The notes: generated by a model not told the origin, from the sequence alone. DNA of 64,000 nt from an uncultured SAR86 cluster bacterium (GCA_902623685.1 CACNUQ010000003.1:60357-124356), one strand, 5' to 3'. Counted from the first letter of the stretch, positions 28,933 through 39,805 are shown. Numbers and translations are program-made.

Positions 28933-29205
28933 ATGGCAAGAATTACAGTAGAGGGTTGCTTAGATAAGGTTCATAGTAGATTTGAATTAATCTTGTTAGC
29001 CTCTGGTCGAGCAAGACAACTTTCAACAACAAGCAGAGAACCCTTGGTTGAATGGGAGGATGACAAACCAACTATCGTTGCATTGAGGGAGATTGAAGAG
29101 GGTTTAATCACGAGAGAAATTCTTGACAAGACTCTTGAAGAGGATCTTTTATTGGATGAATTTTCAATAGATAGAGAAAAATCAAAAGACGAAATTATAG
29201 GCTAA
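28933..29205 (+). CDS. rpoZ: RNA polymerase omega subunit
   Basis: [30 protein letters not shown]. Confidence 0.97.
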   Translation: MARITVEGCLDKVHSRFELILLASGRARQLSTTSREPLVEWEDDKPTIVALREIEEGLITREILDKTLEEDLLLDEFSIDREKSKDEIIG

Positions 29206-29226
29206 TGAAAATCTTGGAGTTGCTAA

Positions 29227-31449
29227 TTGAGTGAACGGGCCTTTCCCAGTCAAGTCCTCTTAGATTTCTCTAACAGAAAACTTCTTTCACCGGTTCCAAA
29301 AAAGCTATATAAATCAGCAAAAATATATTTTTCTAAGAGGGAGTTAGACTTATTAGAAACTGCATATAATGTTGCTTTTCAAGCTCATAAAGAGCAATCC
29401 AGAAAAGATGGCTCAGCATACATAACTCACCCTATTGCAGTTGCATCAATTTTAATAGAACTCAATTTAGATATTGAGACTGTATGCGCAGGCCTTATGC
29501 ATGACGTCCTTGAGGATAGCTTTATTCAGAAATCCTATTTAGAAAAACTTTTTGGCAAAGATATCGTTGCAATTGTTGATGGCGTGAGCAATTTAAACAA
29601 ACTAGATTTTCAAAGTATAGAAGATCGCAATGCGAATAATTTACAAAAAATGGCTTTAGCTATGTCAAAAGATATAAGAGTTATTATTGTAAAGTTGTGT
29701 GATCGACTTCATAACATGCGAACCATAGAATTTTTGCCTAGAGAAAAGCAAATTAGCAAATCAAAAGAGACCTTGGATTTATATGGACCGATTGCAATCA
29801 GAATAGGGATGCAAAGCATCCGCGTGGAGCTAGAAGATTTAGCATTTCAATGTTTACATCCAATGCGTGCAAGAATGCTTAATTCTGCTATCAAACAAGC
29901 AGTTGGAGGCAGACAAAAAATTATATCTAAGCTAAGAAAGCAGTTTAAGTATTACCTTAAAAATAATGAAATCTCAGCAATTGTTCAGGGTAGGCAGAAA
30001 TCACTTTATAGTATTTATAAAAAGATTAAAGATAAAAAAAAGCCATTCTCTCAAATATTAGATGTTTATGCCTTTAGAGTTATAGTTGATTCAGTAGACG
30101 ATGCATATAGGGCATTAGGGGTTATCCATAATTTGCATAAGCCAATAGGTAAAAAATTTAAAGATTATATTGCCATTCCAAAATCAAATGGTTATCAGGC
30201 CATTCATACCTCACTTATTGCCTTAGATGGAGTACCAATTGAAGTGCAAATACAAACTAAAAGTATGGAAATAATTGCTGAAAATGGCATTTCTGCTCAT
30301 TGGTCATATAAGACAAAAGATAGCTTTAAGTCTGAGGCTATCGGCGCAAGAAAATGGATAGAAAGTTTTACTGATTTAGATAAAGCAACAATCAATTCCC
30401 ACGAATTTGTTGAAGCAATAAAAACTGATTTAATCTATGACGAGGTTTATGTTTTTACTCCTAAAGGAAAAATTGTGAATCTAAAATCAGGCTCTACTCC
30501 AATTGATTTCGCCTATGAACTTCATACAGAGCTTGGTAATAAGGCAATTGCATGCAGAGTTAACAGAAAGTTTGCGCCTCTCAATATACGCCTTGAAAAT
30601 GGGCAATCAATTGAAATTATTACTTCCGATAAGCAAGAGGCAAGTCCAGACTGGTTAAATTTTGTAGTAACAAGCAAGGCTAGATCGTCCATTAGACTTG
30701 CCCTGAGAAATCAAAAAATTTCGCAGTCAAGAAAAGCTGGCAAACTGATGCTGGAGAATGAGTTAAGAAGAGGTGGAGTGACATTGGATCATTACCGTGG
30801 CAGCAAGATGTCTAGAATCTTAGAGATGCTAGGGGTTAAATCTTTAAATGAACTTTTAACTGATCTGGGCTCTGGAAAAAAGACAGGAGCTTTGGTCGCT
30901 GAGAGGTTCTTTGCAGGACTGCGATTTAAGAAAAATAAAAAACCAAAATTTAAATCAATGATTTTATCTGATCATCAAATTGAAGGAGTGTCTGTTATAT
31001 ATGCAAAATGTTGTATGCCAGTTCACGGAGACCCAATCACAGCTCATTCAGATACTGACAGGGGAATTGTTATTCACCACTCACGATGTAGACAAGTTTC
31101 TATTCCCAGAAGCAATACTTTATCAGCCAGATACTTTCCAGCGATGTGGGGGAGTGATACCAAGGAACTTCATTACAAAGGTCATGTAAAAATTCATGCA
31201 GAAGACAGGCCAGGAATTTTAGCAGATATTGCGTCAGTTTTTACTAAATCCAATCTTAACATAGTTAATATTCATAGCAGAGATATTGATTCAATGATTA
31301 TTGAATTTATAGTGGAAGTGGAAGTTCTTAATACTGATTCAATAAATAAATTAATGATAAAATTGCGTTCATTAAGATATGTAACAAGTTGCTCAAGAAT
31401 AGTAAACGATAACAAATCAAAAAATGAAAAAACAAATTTTTACAGATAA
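29227..31449 (+). CDS. spoT: Bifunctional (p)ppGpp synthetase/hydrolase
   Basis: HD domain GLMHDVLEDS, synthetase NGYQAIHTSL, TGS and ACT domains; TTG start. Confidence 0.95.
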   Translation: MSERAFPSQVLLDFSNRKLLSPVPKKLYKSAKIYFSKRELDLLETAYNVAFQAHKEQSRKDGSAYITHPIAVASILIELNLDIETVCAGLMHDVLEDSFIQKSYLEKLFGKDIVAIVDGVSNLNKLDFQSIEDRNANNLQKMALAMSKDIRVIIVKLCDRLHNMRTIEFLPREKQISKSKETLDLYGPIAIRIGMQSIRVELEDLAFQCLHPMRARMLNSAIKQAVGGRQKIISKLRKQFKYYLKNNEISAIVQGRQKSLYSIYKKIKDKKKPFSQILDVYAFRVIVDSVDDAYRALGVIHNLHKPIGKKFKDYIAIPKSNGYQAIHTSLIALDGVPIEVQIQTKSMEIIAENGISAHWSYKTKDSFKSEAIGARKWIESFTDLDKATINSHEFVEAIKTDLIYDEVYVFTPKGKIVNLKSGSTPIDFAYELHTELGNKAIACRVNRKFAPLNIRLENGQSIEIITSDKQEASPDWLNFVVTSKARSSIRLALRNQKISQSRKAGKLMLENELRRGGVTLDHYRGSKMSRILEMLGVKSLNELLTDLGSGKKTGALVAERFFAGLRFKKNKKPKFKSMILSDHQIEGVSVIYAKCCMPVHGDPITAHSDTDRGIVIHHSRCRQVSIPRSNTLSARYFPAMWGSDTKELHYKGHVKIHAEDRPGILADIASVFTKSNLNIVNIHSRDIDSMIIEFIVEVEVLNTDSINKLMIKLRSLRYVTSCSRIVNDNKSKNEKTNFYR

Positions 31450-31807
31450 AGCACCCGCTGCTATTGGTCCATATTCACAGGCCATTCAATGGGGGGATGT
31501 GGTTTTTGTTTCAGGGCAAATACCTCTTATACCAAGTTCAGGAGAACTTAATAATGAAACATTTTATGATCAAACTTCTCAGGTGATAGATAATCTTGAG
31601 GCAATTTGCAGAGAAATAGGTGGCGGACTTGATAATATTCTTAAACTAACAATTTTCTTAACTGATCTTGAAAAATTTGACGAAGTGAATCAGATCATGA
31701 GTAAAAGATTCTCCGAGCCTTTCCCAGCCAGAGCAACGATAGAAATTTCTAAACTTCCAAAAGGAGTTGATATTGAGATGGATGCTATCTTATCCATAGA
31801 AGTTTAA
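31424..31807 (+). CDS. ridA: RidA family reactive intermediate/imine deaminase
   Basis: APAAIGPYSQA, VFVSGQIPL, PARATIEISKLPKG. Confidence 0.96.
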   Translation: MKKQIFTDKAPAAIGPYSQAIQWGDVVFVSGQIPLIPSSGELNNETFYDQTSQVIDNLEAICREIGGGLDNILKLTIFLTDLEKFDEVNQIMSKRFSEPFPARATIEISKLPKGVDIEMDAILSIEV

Positions 31808-32721
31808 TGTCTAAAAATTTAATCAACTTTTCTGATATAACAAAGAAAGACATTTTCGATTTGATTGAGCTTGCAAATAATTTTAAGTCCGAGGATTCAT
31901 TAGACTATCGAAGTGAAAATCTGTTTCCTGATAAAAAGATTATTTCGATTTTCTGCGAGCCAAGTACCAGAACAAAATTATCTTTCGAAATAGCAGCTCA
32001 TAACCTAGGAGCAAAATTTATTGATTTTAATTTATCTAATTCTTCTATTAATAAAGGAGAGACCCTTGAAGATACCATGAATGCTGTCGAGATGATGGGA
32101 GTTGATTTATGCATTCTGCGCCACACTGAGTCAGTCATCCAAGATTTTGTAAAAGATTTTTCAAATATGCAATTTATTAATGCCGGAGAAGGCTCCATTT
32201 CTCATCCCACACAAACATTGATTGATCTGATGACGATTAATGAATCAAAAGAAAGATTTGAAGATCTTAAAATTACCATTGTAGGTGATCTTGACCACTC
32301 CAGAGTGGTAAATTCTTTTATGGAAGCTATTCAAATTGTGGGATATAAAAGTTTAACATTTTGTGGTCATCCTGATCTTTGTAAGAATTTTATTGAGACT
32401 CCAATTGGAAATTTTGAACCTGAGTTAGATACTGCATTACAAGATGCGGATGTTGTTATGGCGCTCAGGATTCAAAATGAGAGATTGTCTGAAAAGCTAA
32501 CTATCGGATCCACCGATTATATTGAAAGGTATCAAATTAGTGTTGAGTCACTACAAGTAGCAGATCCAGAAATGATTTTATTACATCCAGGACCAGTAAA
32601 CTTTGGGATTGAATTGAGTAAAGAAGTAGGCGAGTTGGATAATTGTAAAATTAGCAACCAAATTTTTAATGGCGTGGGGATGAGAATGGCTGTCTTAACT
32701 AAGCTTTTTTCTCAAGCATAA
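31807..32721 (+). CDS. pyrB: Aspartate carbamoyltransferase catalytic subunit
   Basis: FCEPSTRTKLSFE, SHPTQTLIDLMTI, LHPGPVNFGIEL. Confidence 0.95.
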   Translation: MSKNLINFSDITKKDIFDLIELANNFKSEDSLDYRSENLFPDKKIISIFCEPSTRTKLSFEIAAHNLGAKFIDFNLSNSSINKGETLEDTMNAVEMMGVDLCILRHTESVIQDFVKDFSNMQFINAGEGSISHPTQTLIDLMTINESKERFEDLKITIVGDLDHSRVVNSFMEAIQIVGYKSLTFCGHPDLCKNFIETPIGNFEPELDTALQDADVVMALRIQNERLSEKLTIGSTDYIERYQISVESLQVADPEMILLHPGPVNFGIELSKEVGELDNCKISNQIFNGVGMRMAVLTKLFSQA

Positions 32722-33322
32722 CTCTTTTTACAGTCTCAACAGTATTTATGGTTGCTTGTTCAACTTCAATGTTAACGAGGTCTCCCTTTTTGATCTCCTT
32801 AAATGTCGTGATTGAGACAGTTTCAGGAATGAGATGAATATAAAATGACGATTTGAGTACTTTTCCTATAGTCAGACTGCATCCATTTAAAGCCACATAA
32901 CCCTTGTAAAAAAAATATTCTCTCAAGTCCGATGGAATTTTTATAAGTAAATCTTTTGTCTCTTTTCTATTTATTACTTTTAAGACTTCTCCAGTTCCAT
33001 GAATGTGACCAGAGACTAGATGCCCGCCAATTTCAGTTTTAGCAGTCATGGAACGCTCTAAATTAACTTTGGATGATTTACCTATATTCTTTAGATTTGT
33101 TCTTATTAAAGTTTCTTCAATGACATCAAATTCTAAAAGATCTGTCTTACCTTTTTTTACTGTCAGACAGACTCCATTTACAGAAACGCTTGCTCCTCTG
33201 GATAAATTTTTGGCAAAGCCTTTAGGCGCCTTGATGACCAAGGAGACATAATCTTCACATTTGATGATTTTTTGAAGATTACCCTTGCCGCTGACAATTC
33301 CAGTAAACATTATGCACCCCAA
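32699..33322 (-). CDS. ribE: Riboflavin synthase
   Basis: [38 protein letters not shown] tandem lumazine-binding repeats. Confidence 0.95.
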   Translation of the reverse strand: MGCIMFTGIVSGKGNLQKIIKCEDYVSLVIKAPKGFAKNLSRGASVSVNGVCLTVKKGKTDLLEFDVIEETLIRTNLKNIGKSSKVNLERSMTAKTEIGGHLVSGHIHGTGEVLKVINRKETKDLLIKIPSDLREYFFYKGYVALNGCSLTIGKVLKSSFYIHLIPETVSITTFKEIKKGDLVNIEVEQATINTVETVKRVMLEKKA

Positions 33323-33957
33323 TTCATTCTATATTTTTCAAGCTCTGATATGTAAGTATTAAAATCCTGATTATTTTGAGAGTACTCTATGAGAGCATCT
33401 AAATTTATTATGGATAAGACTTGAATATCAAAATCTTTCTCAAGTTCTGATTTTGCTGATAGGTCAGCTTTTCCTTTCTCTTGTCTATCCAGACCAATAA
33501 GAAAAATCTTTGGTGTCGCATTGAAATTTTCTAAAATTTTAATAGATTCTCTTGCGGCAGTTCCAGCAGACAAAACGTCATCAATAATCAAAACATTTCC
33601 AGCTGGATCCGGACCAATAATATCTCCACCCTCACCATGATCTTTGACCTCTTTTCTATTAAAAGAAAGAGGGCACGGAGTACCTCTTTGGCTTAAAACT
33701 GTTGCAATAATTGAGCCCAAAAAGATTCCTTTGTAGGCAGGGCCATAAAGGCAGTCAAATTCTACATTTAAATTCTTTATTGCATCAATATAACAATTAG
33801 CAAGCTTATGTAAATCGCAGCCATTAAGCATTTTTGCAGCATTGAAAAAATATGGACTGATTCTTCCAGATTTAAGTGTAAATTTTCCAAACTCTAATGC
33901 ATTTGTTTGAAGTGCGAGTTCAATAAAAGTTTTCTGAAAATCTTTTAAGCCAGACAT
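33310..33957 (-). CDS. pyrE: Orotate phosphoribosyltransferase
   Basis: [45 protein letters not shown]. Confidence 0.96.
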   Translation of the reverse strand: MSGLKDFQKTFIELALQTNALEFGKFTLKSGRISPYFFNAAKMLNGCDLHKLANCYIDAIKNLNVEFDCLYGPAYKGIFLGSIIATVLSQRGTPCPLSFNRKEVKDHGEGGDIIGPDPAGNVLIIDDVLSAGTAARESIKILENFNATPKIFLIGLDRQEKGKADLSAKSELEKDFDIQVLSIINLDALIEYSQNNQDFNTYISELEKYRMNWGA

Positions 33958-34649
33958 GATTTTTGGAGAGCTATTATATCTGAAATACCTTCTGAGGCGG
34001 ATTCAAGCATTTCATCAAGCTGGTTTTTTGTAAAAGAATTTTTTTCAGCTGTGCCTTGGATTTCTATGATGCCCCCATTTTCGGTCATAACCACATTTAA
34101 ATCTGTATCGGCAGAGCTATCTTCCTCATAATCTAAATCCAAAAGTGGAAAGCCATCTTTTAATCCAATAGAAATTGCCGCGACGTGTTCTTTGATTGCT
34201 CTTTGATCATCATGTGAGTTTTTAATAGCAGCAAATAATGCAACGCAAGCACCTGATATGGATGCAGTTCTTGTTCCACCGTCTGCCTGTATTACATCGC
34301 AATCAATATTAATTGTTTTATCTTTTAAATATTTTAAATCAACAGCTTGCCTTAGTGACCTGCCTATCAATCTTTGAATTTCCATCGTCCTTCCGCTTTG
34401 TTTGCCTCTTGCAGCTTCTCTATTCATTCTTTCATGAGTTGAGCGAGGCAGCATTCCATATTCAGCAGTAATCCACCCCTCATTTGAACCACGCATCCAT
34501 CTGGGAACATGATTTTCGATACTTGCAGTGCAAATAACATGCGTATCTCCAAATTTTATAAGAGCTGAACCTTCAGCATGTTTATTGACCCCAACTTCAA
34601 TCTTTAGAGGCCTCATTTCATTATTTGACCTATTATTTTTTCTTGTCAT
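33945..34649 (-). CDS. rph: Ribonuclease PH
   Basis: [49 protein letters not shown]. Confidence 0.97.
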   Translation of the reverse strand: MTRKNNRSNNEMRPLKIEVGVNKHAEGSALIKFGDTHVICTASIENHVPRWMRGSNEGWITAEYGMLPRSTHERMNREAARGKQSGRTMEIQRLIGRSLRQAVDLKYLKDKTINIDCDVIQADGGTRTASISGACVALFAAIKNSHDDQRAIKEHVAAISIGLKDGFPLLDLDYEEDSSADTDLNVVMTENGGIIEIQGTAEKNSFTKNQLDEMLESASEGISDIIALQKSCLA

Positions 34650-34707
34650 ATAAATATTATATCTCTTTAAATGGTCCTATAATCTTTTATGAAGAGGAAA
34701 ATCTACG

Positions 34708-36111
34708 ATGACAAATAAATTTTTTTTACCTTCTCTACTTTTTATCTTAGTAAGTTGCTCTGAAAGTTTTGATATTGATGTTTCATTTGGATCATCAGAT
34801 TCTGTCTATCAAGGAATTGATAATGCATTCGAGTCAACATATATCCCAATGTATTCGCAACCAGTTCTTTTTAGGTCAGCTAACATTTACGATGGTCTTG
34901 GTGGTGAATTCTTAGACTATGATCTGCTTCTTTCAGATGGAGTGATTAAGGAAATTAGTAAATCTATTTCAGCTCCAGGAGTCTTTGTTATAGATGCAAC
35001 TGATAAGTGGATCACTCCAGGCATCATTGATATTCACTCGCACATGGGAGTTTATTCTGCCCCGGGAGTATCTACAAGTTCTGATGGGAATGAAGCAACC
35101 TCTCCAGTAACTGCCGAGGTTTGGGCAGAGCATTCACTGTGGACTCAAGATCCTCAATTTGCTTTAGCACTCAAGGGAGGGGTGACTACTTTTCACGTTT
35201 TACCTGGATCTGCGAATTTATTTGGGGGCAGAGGCGCAACTTTTAAAAATATTTCCCGGAATACCATTCAGGCCATGAAATTTCCTGGCGCACCACATTC
35301 GTTAAAGATGGCTTGTGGCGAGAATCCAAAAAGGGTTTATGGTAATCGCAGACAATCTCCCTCAACAAGAATGGGAAATATGGCAGGTTATAGAAGTGCA
35401 TGGATAGATGCAGTTGAATACGCTGACAGAATGAATGAAACTAATGAAGATCGTCGGCCAAAAAGAGATTTAGCTTTAGACACTTTGATGGGCGTCTTAA
35501 ACGGTGAAATTTTAGTTCAAAATCATTGTTATAGAGCTGATGAGATGGCTATGATGATTGAACTATCAAAAGAATTTGATTATAAAATTACTGCTTTTCA
35601 TCATGCTGTTGAAGCTTATAAAATAGCAGATCTTTTAGCAGATGAAGGAATTTGTGCAGCATTGTGGGCTGACTGGTGGGGCTTCAAGCATGAAGCATAT
35701 GATATGGTGCAGGCGAATGTTGCGATTGTTGATCAAGCCCGTAATGGAACCGGTTGTGCAATTGTGCACTCTGATGACCCAGTTGGAATTCAGCATCTCA
35801 ATGAAGAAGCAGCCAAGGCTATGGCTGCAGGCAATAGGGCTGGCTTCAATATTTCGAAAGCTCACGCAATGCGCTGGATAACAAGTAATCCTGCTAAAGC
35901 CGCTGGCATAATTGACCAAACAGGAAGCATTGAAATTGGTAAAGATGCTGACATAGTCCTCTGGTCTGGTGATCCTTTTAGCGTTTATTCAAAAGCTGAA
36001 AAAGTTTTAATTGACGGAGCTATGGCATTCGATATTAACGATCCTAAAATTCAACCAATTACTGATTTTGATTTAGGAATTATTCAACCACAAAAAAATA
36101 GGATTCAGTAA
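34708..36111 (+). CDS. Metal-dependent amidohydrolase, lipoprotein
   Basis: Lipobox-like FILVSC; HSH, QNHCYRADE, FHHAVEA and VHSDDP metal/catalytic motifs intact. Confidence 0.9.
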   Translation: MTNKFFLPSLLFILVSCSESFDIDVSFGSSDSVYQGIDNAFESTYIPMYSQPVLFRSANIYDGLGGEFLDYDLLLSDGVIKEISKSISAPGVFVIDATDKWITPGIIDIHSHMGVYSAPGVSTSSDGNEATSPVTAEVWAEHSLWTQDPQFALALKGGVTTFHVLPGSANLFGGRGATFKNISRNTIQAMKFPGAPHSLKMACGENPKRVYGNRRQSPSTRMGNMAGYRSAWIDAVEYADRMNETNEDRRPKRDLALDTLMGVLNGEILVQNHCYRADEMAMMIELSKEFDYKITAFHHAVEAYKIADLLADEGICAALWADWWGFKHEAYDMVQANVAIVDQARNGTGCAIVHSDDPVGIQHLNEEAAKAMAAGNRAGFNISKAHAMRWITSNPAKAAGIIDQTGSIEIGKDADIVLWSGDPFSVYSKAEKVLIDGAMAFDINDPKIQPITDFDLGIIQPQKNRIQ

Positions 36112-36112
36112 C

Positions 36113-37357
36113 ATGAAAGGATTCTCAAAAAACATATTGTTACTTTTTCTTACAGTTCATGTTTCATCAGAAACCATTTTGCTTAAGGGTGGTTTGGTTC
36201 ATTTAGGTAATGGAGAGCCTGCAACACCCAAAGATATTTTAATTTCCGATAATAGAATTGCTAGCGTTGGTAAGAACTTAATAATTGATGGCAACACAAG
36301 AGTTATTGAGGTGAATGGATTGCCTGTTACTCCTGGATTGATTTCCCCAATGAGTAATTTAGGGATAGTTGAAATTAACTCCTTAGATGTAACTCGTGAT
36401 GATGAATCAAACATTTTAAGCGCAGGTTTTAGTATTTTTAATGCGTTTAATCCAAATTCTACCGGTATTCCCTGGAATAGAAGCAATGGAGTTACCAGTG
36501 CGATTAGTACTCCAAGCACATCATTTTTTCCAATTTTTGGTCTTGGGTCTTATTTTGTTCTTGATGGGAGTCTTAAAGTCAAAGGTTCTAAAGATATAGC
36601 TATGTTTGGGAGATTAGGTAGCTCTAATGAGTCACGTGCAGAAACTTTAGCAATTCTCGAATCATTACTAGAAATAGGAAGATTATTAGAAAATTCAACC
36701 GTCGATGAAATTTTAAATATGACTTTGGCTGAAAAATTAGAACTTCAGTCAGCAGATATTATTGCTCTAGGCAAAGTTGTCAATGGCGGTATGCCATTTG
36801 TTTTAGAAACAAATAGAGCAGTGGACATCTTGCAAGCATTATCCATAAAGCAAAAGTATTCTTTGAATCTTGTCCTGGCAAGCGTAGAGGAAGCCCCGAT
36901 GGTCTTAGATGAACTCAAAGAAAGTAATACTCCGGTAATAATAGATCCTATGGATAACATTCCTAACTCATTTGATGAGCTTGGATCCAGCTTGAATCTT
37001 GGAAAGATCCTTGATGAGGCGGGCATTTCAATTATGTTCAGCACTCAAAGAAGTCATAACTATCACCTTATGAGACAAGGGTCAGGAAATGCAGTTGCTC
37101 ATGGAATGTCTTATGAAACTGCAATACAAGGTATGACAGATACAGTTGCGAAAACCTTCCAGCTTAATGACAGAGGATCAATTGAATCTGGGAAATTTGC
37201 AGATATTATTGTTTGGGATGGAGACCCACTAGAGCCTTCATCTTTTCCTAAAATTGTAATGATTGAGGGAGAACTGCAAGATTTAACTTCACGATCTTCT
37301 AAATTAACTGAAAGGTATACCAATAGTGAAGATAAGCCTTCTTCTTACAAGCATTAG
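36113..37357 (+). CDS. Amidohydrolase-fold protein, apparently lacking metal ligands
   Basis: Amidohydrolase fold motifs (NGLPVTPGLI, GKFADIIVWDGDPLEPSS) but SPMSN in place of HxH. Confidence 0.85.
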   Translation: MKGFSKNILLLFLTVHVSSETILLKGGLVHLGNGEPATPKDILISDNRIASVGKNLIIDGNTRVIEVNGLPVTPGLISPMSNLGIVEINSLDVTRDDESNILSAGFSIFNAFNPNSTGIPWNRSNGVTSAISTPSTSFFPIFGLGSYFVLDGSLKVKGSKDIAMFGRLGSSNESRAETLAILESLLEIGRLLENSTVDEILNMTLAEKLELQSADIIALGKVVNGGMPFVLETNRAVDILQALSIKQKYSLNLVLASVEEAPMVLDELKESNTPVIIDPMDNIPNSFDELGSSLNLGKILDEAGISIMFSTQRSHNYHLMRQGSGNAVAHGMSYETAIQGMTDTVAKTFQLNDRGSIESGKFADIIVWDGDPLEPSSFPKIVMIEGELQDLTSRSSKLTERYTNSEDKPSSYKH

Positions 37358-37364
37358 CTTGATA

Positions 37365-37808
37365 TTAACTAAGAAATTCTTTAATCAGCTTGCTGACAAT
37401 CGACATATCGGCTTTCCCTTCAAAAATAGGCTTGAGGTGCCCCATAAGCTTGCCCATATCTTTCATGCTTTCAGCAGACACAGCTGCAATTCCATCTTGA
37501 ACTAGTTTACTTATTTCTTCTTCTGATAATTGCTCTGGTAAGTATTTTAATATTACATTCAGTTGCTCTTCCTCAGTAGCAACTAAGTCTTCTCTTCCGC
37601 CACTTTTAAATTGTTCTATTGAGTCCCTACGTTGTTTAACGTTTTTATTTATTAAATTAGATATTTTTGCATCATCAGCCTCAACTTTTTCATCGATTTC
37701 AAACTTTTTAATGTCTGATATCAACATTCTCAAAGTATCACGCGTAACAACGTCCTTACTGAGCATTGCAGCTTTTAAATCTTGATTAATTGTGTCTAGA
37801 AGGGACAA
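37365..37808 (-). CDS. yqeY: GatB/YqeY domain protein
   Basis: MSLLDTINQDLKAAMLSKD, TLRMLISDIK, LPEQLSEEEI, MGKLMGHLKP. Confidence 0.95.
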   Translation of the reverse strand: MSLLDTINQDLKAAMLSKDVVTRDTLRMLISDIKKFEIDEKVEADDAKISNLINKNVKQRRDSIEQFKSGGREDLVATEEEQLNVILKYLPEQLSEEEISKLVQDGIAAVSAESMKDMGKLMGHLKPIFEGKADMSIVSKLIKEFLS

Positions 37809-37809
37809 A

Positions 37810-38028
37810 TTAGCGATACGATCGTTGCCTAGAGAAACTAAATTTTCTATTGGTTTTATGAGCGCGCTTTATAGCAGCTGCCATTTTTCTCTTTCTAACA
37901 GCTGTTGGCTTTTCATAAAATTCTCTTGCACGAATTTCAGGAACTATTGCAGCTTTTTCACAAGCACGTTTGAATTTTCTAAGACCAACGTCGAAGTATT
38001 CTGTATCTTTTATTATTATAGAAGGCAT
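37810..38028 (-). CDS. rpsU: 30S ribosomal protein S21
   Basis: [12 protein letters not shown]-like core ([34 protein letters not shown]). Confidence 0.95.
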   Translation of the reverse strand: MPSIIIKDTEYFDVGLRKFKRACEKAAIVPEIRAREFYEKPTAVRKRKMAAAIKRAHKTNRKFSFSRQRSYR

Positions 38029-38078
38029 AATTGCGTTGTAGTTTATTCTTTTTATGGAGGGAATGCAAAAAACTTTTT

Positions 38079-39077
38079 ATGATTACGTTAGGTATTGAAA
38101 CTTCATGCGATGAGACTGCGATAGCCTTGTTTGACTCAGATAAAGGTTTAGTTGGCGAGGCAGTTTTTTCTCAAATAGATATTCATGCTGAATATGGTGG
38201 AGTCATACCTGAGTTAGCTTCCAGGGATCATTGTCAAAAAATAATATATATTTTCAGACAAGCATTAGGAGATATTGCGCCTAACTCAATAGATCAAATT
38301 GCTTACACAGCAGGACCAGGTTTGCTTGGTACCCTGCTTATCGGAGAAAATTTCGCCCAAGGCCTCGCTCTTTCTTTAAATAAACCATTAATACCTGTTA
38401 ATCATCTTGAGGGTCATTTGGTTGCACCATTTTTGAGTGGCGATAAATTGGATTTTCCCTTTTTAACACTTTTAGTTTCTGGTGGTCATTCATTGATTGT
38501 TGATGTGAGAAATCTAGATGATTACAAAATTCTTGGCCAATCTAGAGATGATGCAGTTGGCGAAGCATTTGATAAAGTTGCTAAACTTCTCGGTTTGGGT
38601 TATCCCGGCGGTCCTGAAATAGAAAAGATGGCACAGAAAGGTGATCCAAAAAAATTTACTTTTCCCCAGCCAATGTTAAATAGTAACGATTACGATTTTA
38701 GTTTTAGTGGTTTGAAAACTGCTGTCCTATATGCCGTTCAAGATTTAGACAACATTACCGATGAAATAAAAGCAGATATCTGTGCATCATTCCAGCATGC
38801 AGCTACTGAGGTATTAGTAAAAAAAATATCGAAAGCTATAGAAGACACTGGAAGAGAGGGAATTATCTTGGCAGGAGGTGTTGCAGCTAATAAAATTCTT
38901 AGAAAAAAGATGACAGATTTGCAAGGATCATTAAATATAAAGGTTTTATATCCACCACTAGCTCATTGTACGGATAATGCTGCAATGATTGCATACTTAG
39001 GCAGTCTTAAAACCAATGGAGCAACTCGAAAATTTAATTCTTATGCTAGACCTCGCTGGCCTTTAGAAACAAACTAA
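38079..39077 (+). CDS. tsaD: tRNA N6-adenosine threonylcarbamoyltransferase
   Basis: LGIETSCDETA, NHLEGHL, VSGGHS; internal Met MITLGIETS preferred over track start 38031. Confidence 0.97.
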   Translation: MITLGIETSCDETAIALFDSDKGLVGEAVFSQIDIHAEYGGVIPELASRDHCQKIIYIFRQALGDIAPNSIDQIAYTAGPGLLGTLLIGENFAQGLALSLNKPLIPVNHLEGHLVAPFLSGDKLDFPFLTLLVSGGHSLIVDVRNLDDYKILGQSRDDAVGEAFDKVAKLLGLGYPGGPEIEKMAQKGDPKKFTFPQPMLNSNDYDFSFSGLKTAVLYAVQDLDNITDEIKADICASFQHAATEVLVKKISKAIEDTGREGIILAGGVAANKILRKKMTDLQGSLNIKVLYPPLAHCTDNAAMIAYLGSLKTNGATRKFNSYARPRWPLETN

Positions 39078-39078
39078 C

Positions 39079-39426
39079 ATGAAAGACATTATTTATATAA
39101 AAGATTTAAGAGTTCAAACGATTATTGGAATCTTTGGATGGGAAAGGGAGGTAAGACAAGAAGTTAGTATTGATTTAGAAATTTCTTTTGATTGCAAAAA
39201 AGCTGCAAAAACTGACTCTATAGAAGACACCATTGACTATAAAAAGATTACAAAAAGTATTATCAAGTTTGTTGAAGAGTCCTCATTTCAGCTTCAAGAA
39301 TCTCTAGCAGAGGGAATTGCCAAACTCGTTAAGGATCAATATAAAAGCTCATCTATCAAGTTGAGGATCTCCAAACCGGGTGCGTTACGACATGCTGAAG
39401 ATGTTGGGGTCATCATTCATAGGTAA
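39079..39426 (+). CDS. folB: Dihydroneopterin aldolase
   Basis: IYIKDLRVQTIIGIFGWERE, DTIDYKKI, KPGALRHAEDVGV. Confidence 0.94.
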   Translation: MKDIIYIKDLRVQTIIGIFGWEREVRQEVSIDLEISFDCKKAAKTDSIEDTIDYKKITKSIIKFVEESSFQLQESLAEGIAKLVKDQYKSSSIKLRISKPGALRHAEDVGVIIHR

Positions 39427-39803
39427 TGAAATACTTTCTTTCCCTTGGAAGCAATATTGAGCCTAAGAAAAATTTAGATTTAGCTATTGGCGCTCTTGGT
39501 AAAATTCTTGATGAAATGAATTGCTCTGCAATATATCAGACAAAAGCAGAAGGTTTTGAGGGCGAAGATTTCTTGAATCTTGTTATTTCTGGAAATTCCT
39601 CTTTATCTTTTAAATCTCTTAATAAAAAGCTGAAGTCAATTGAAGATATAACTGGTCGAGATAGAGAAGCTCCCAAATTTTCTGCTAGAACTCTCGACAT
39701 TGATATAGTTCTACAATTAAACGATAAAGAGGAGATACTCTTTGAAAGTGATGAAATTTCTAAATATAGTTTTGTTTCCGAGCCATTAAAGGAACTGTTA
39801 TAG
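39426..39803 (+). CDS. folK: 2-amino-4-hydroxy-6-hydroxymethyldihydropteridine diphosphokinase (short form)
   Basis: LSLGSNIEPKKNLDLAI, FLNLVISG, SARTLDIDIVL. Confidence 0.9.
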   Translation: MKYFLSLGSNIEPKKNLDLAIGALGKILDEMNCSAIYQTKAEGFEGEDFLNLVISGNSSLSFKSLNKKLKSIEDITGRDREAPKFSARTLDIDIVLQLNDKEEILFESDEISKYSFVSEPLKELL

Positions 39804-39805
39804 AT

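Noticed and set aside
32699-32721. Overlap of convergent pyrB and ribE as a possible pseudogene end
   Set aside because: Both proteins look full length; short 3' overlaps are common in streamlined genomes.
36199-37323. Antisense ORFs (36199-36519, 36745-37044, 37111-37323) opposite the second amidohydrolase
   Set aside because: Fragmentary antisense ORFs in different frames with no conserved features.
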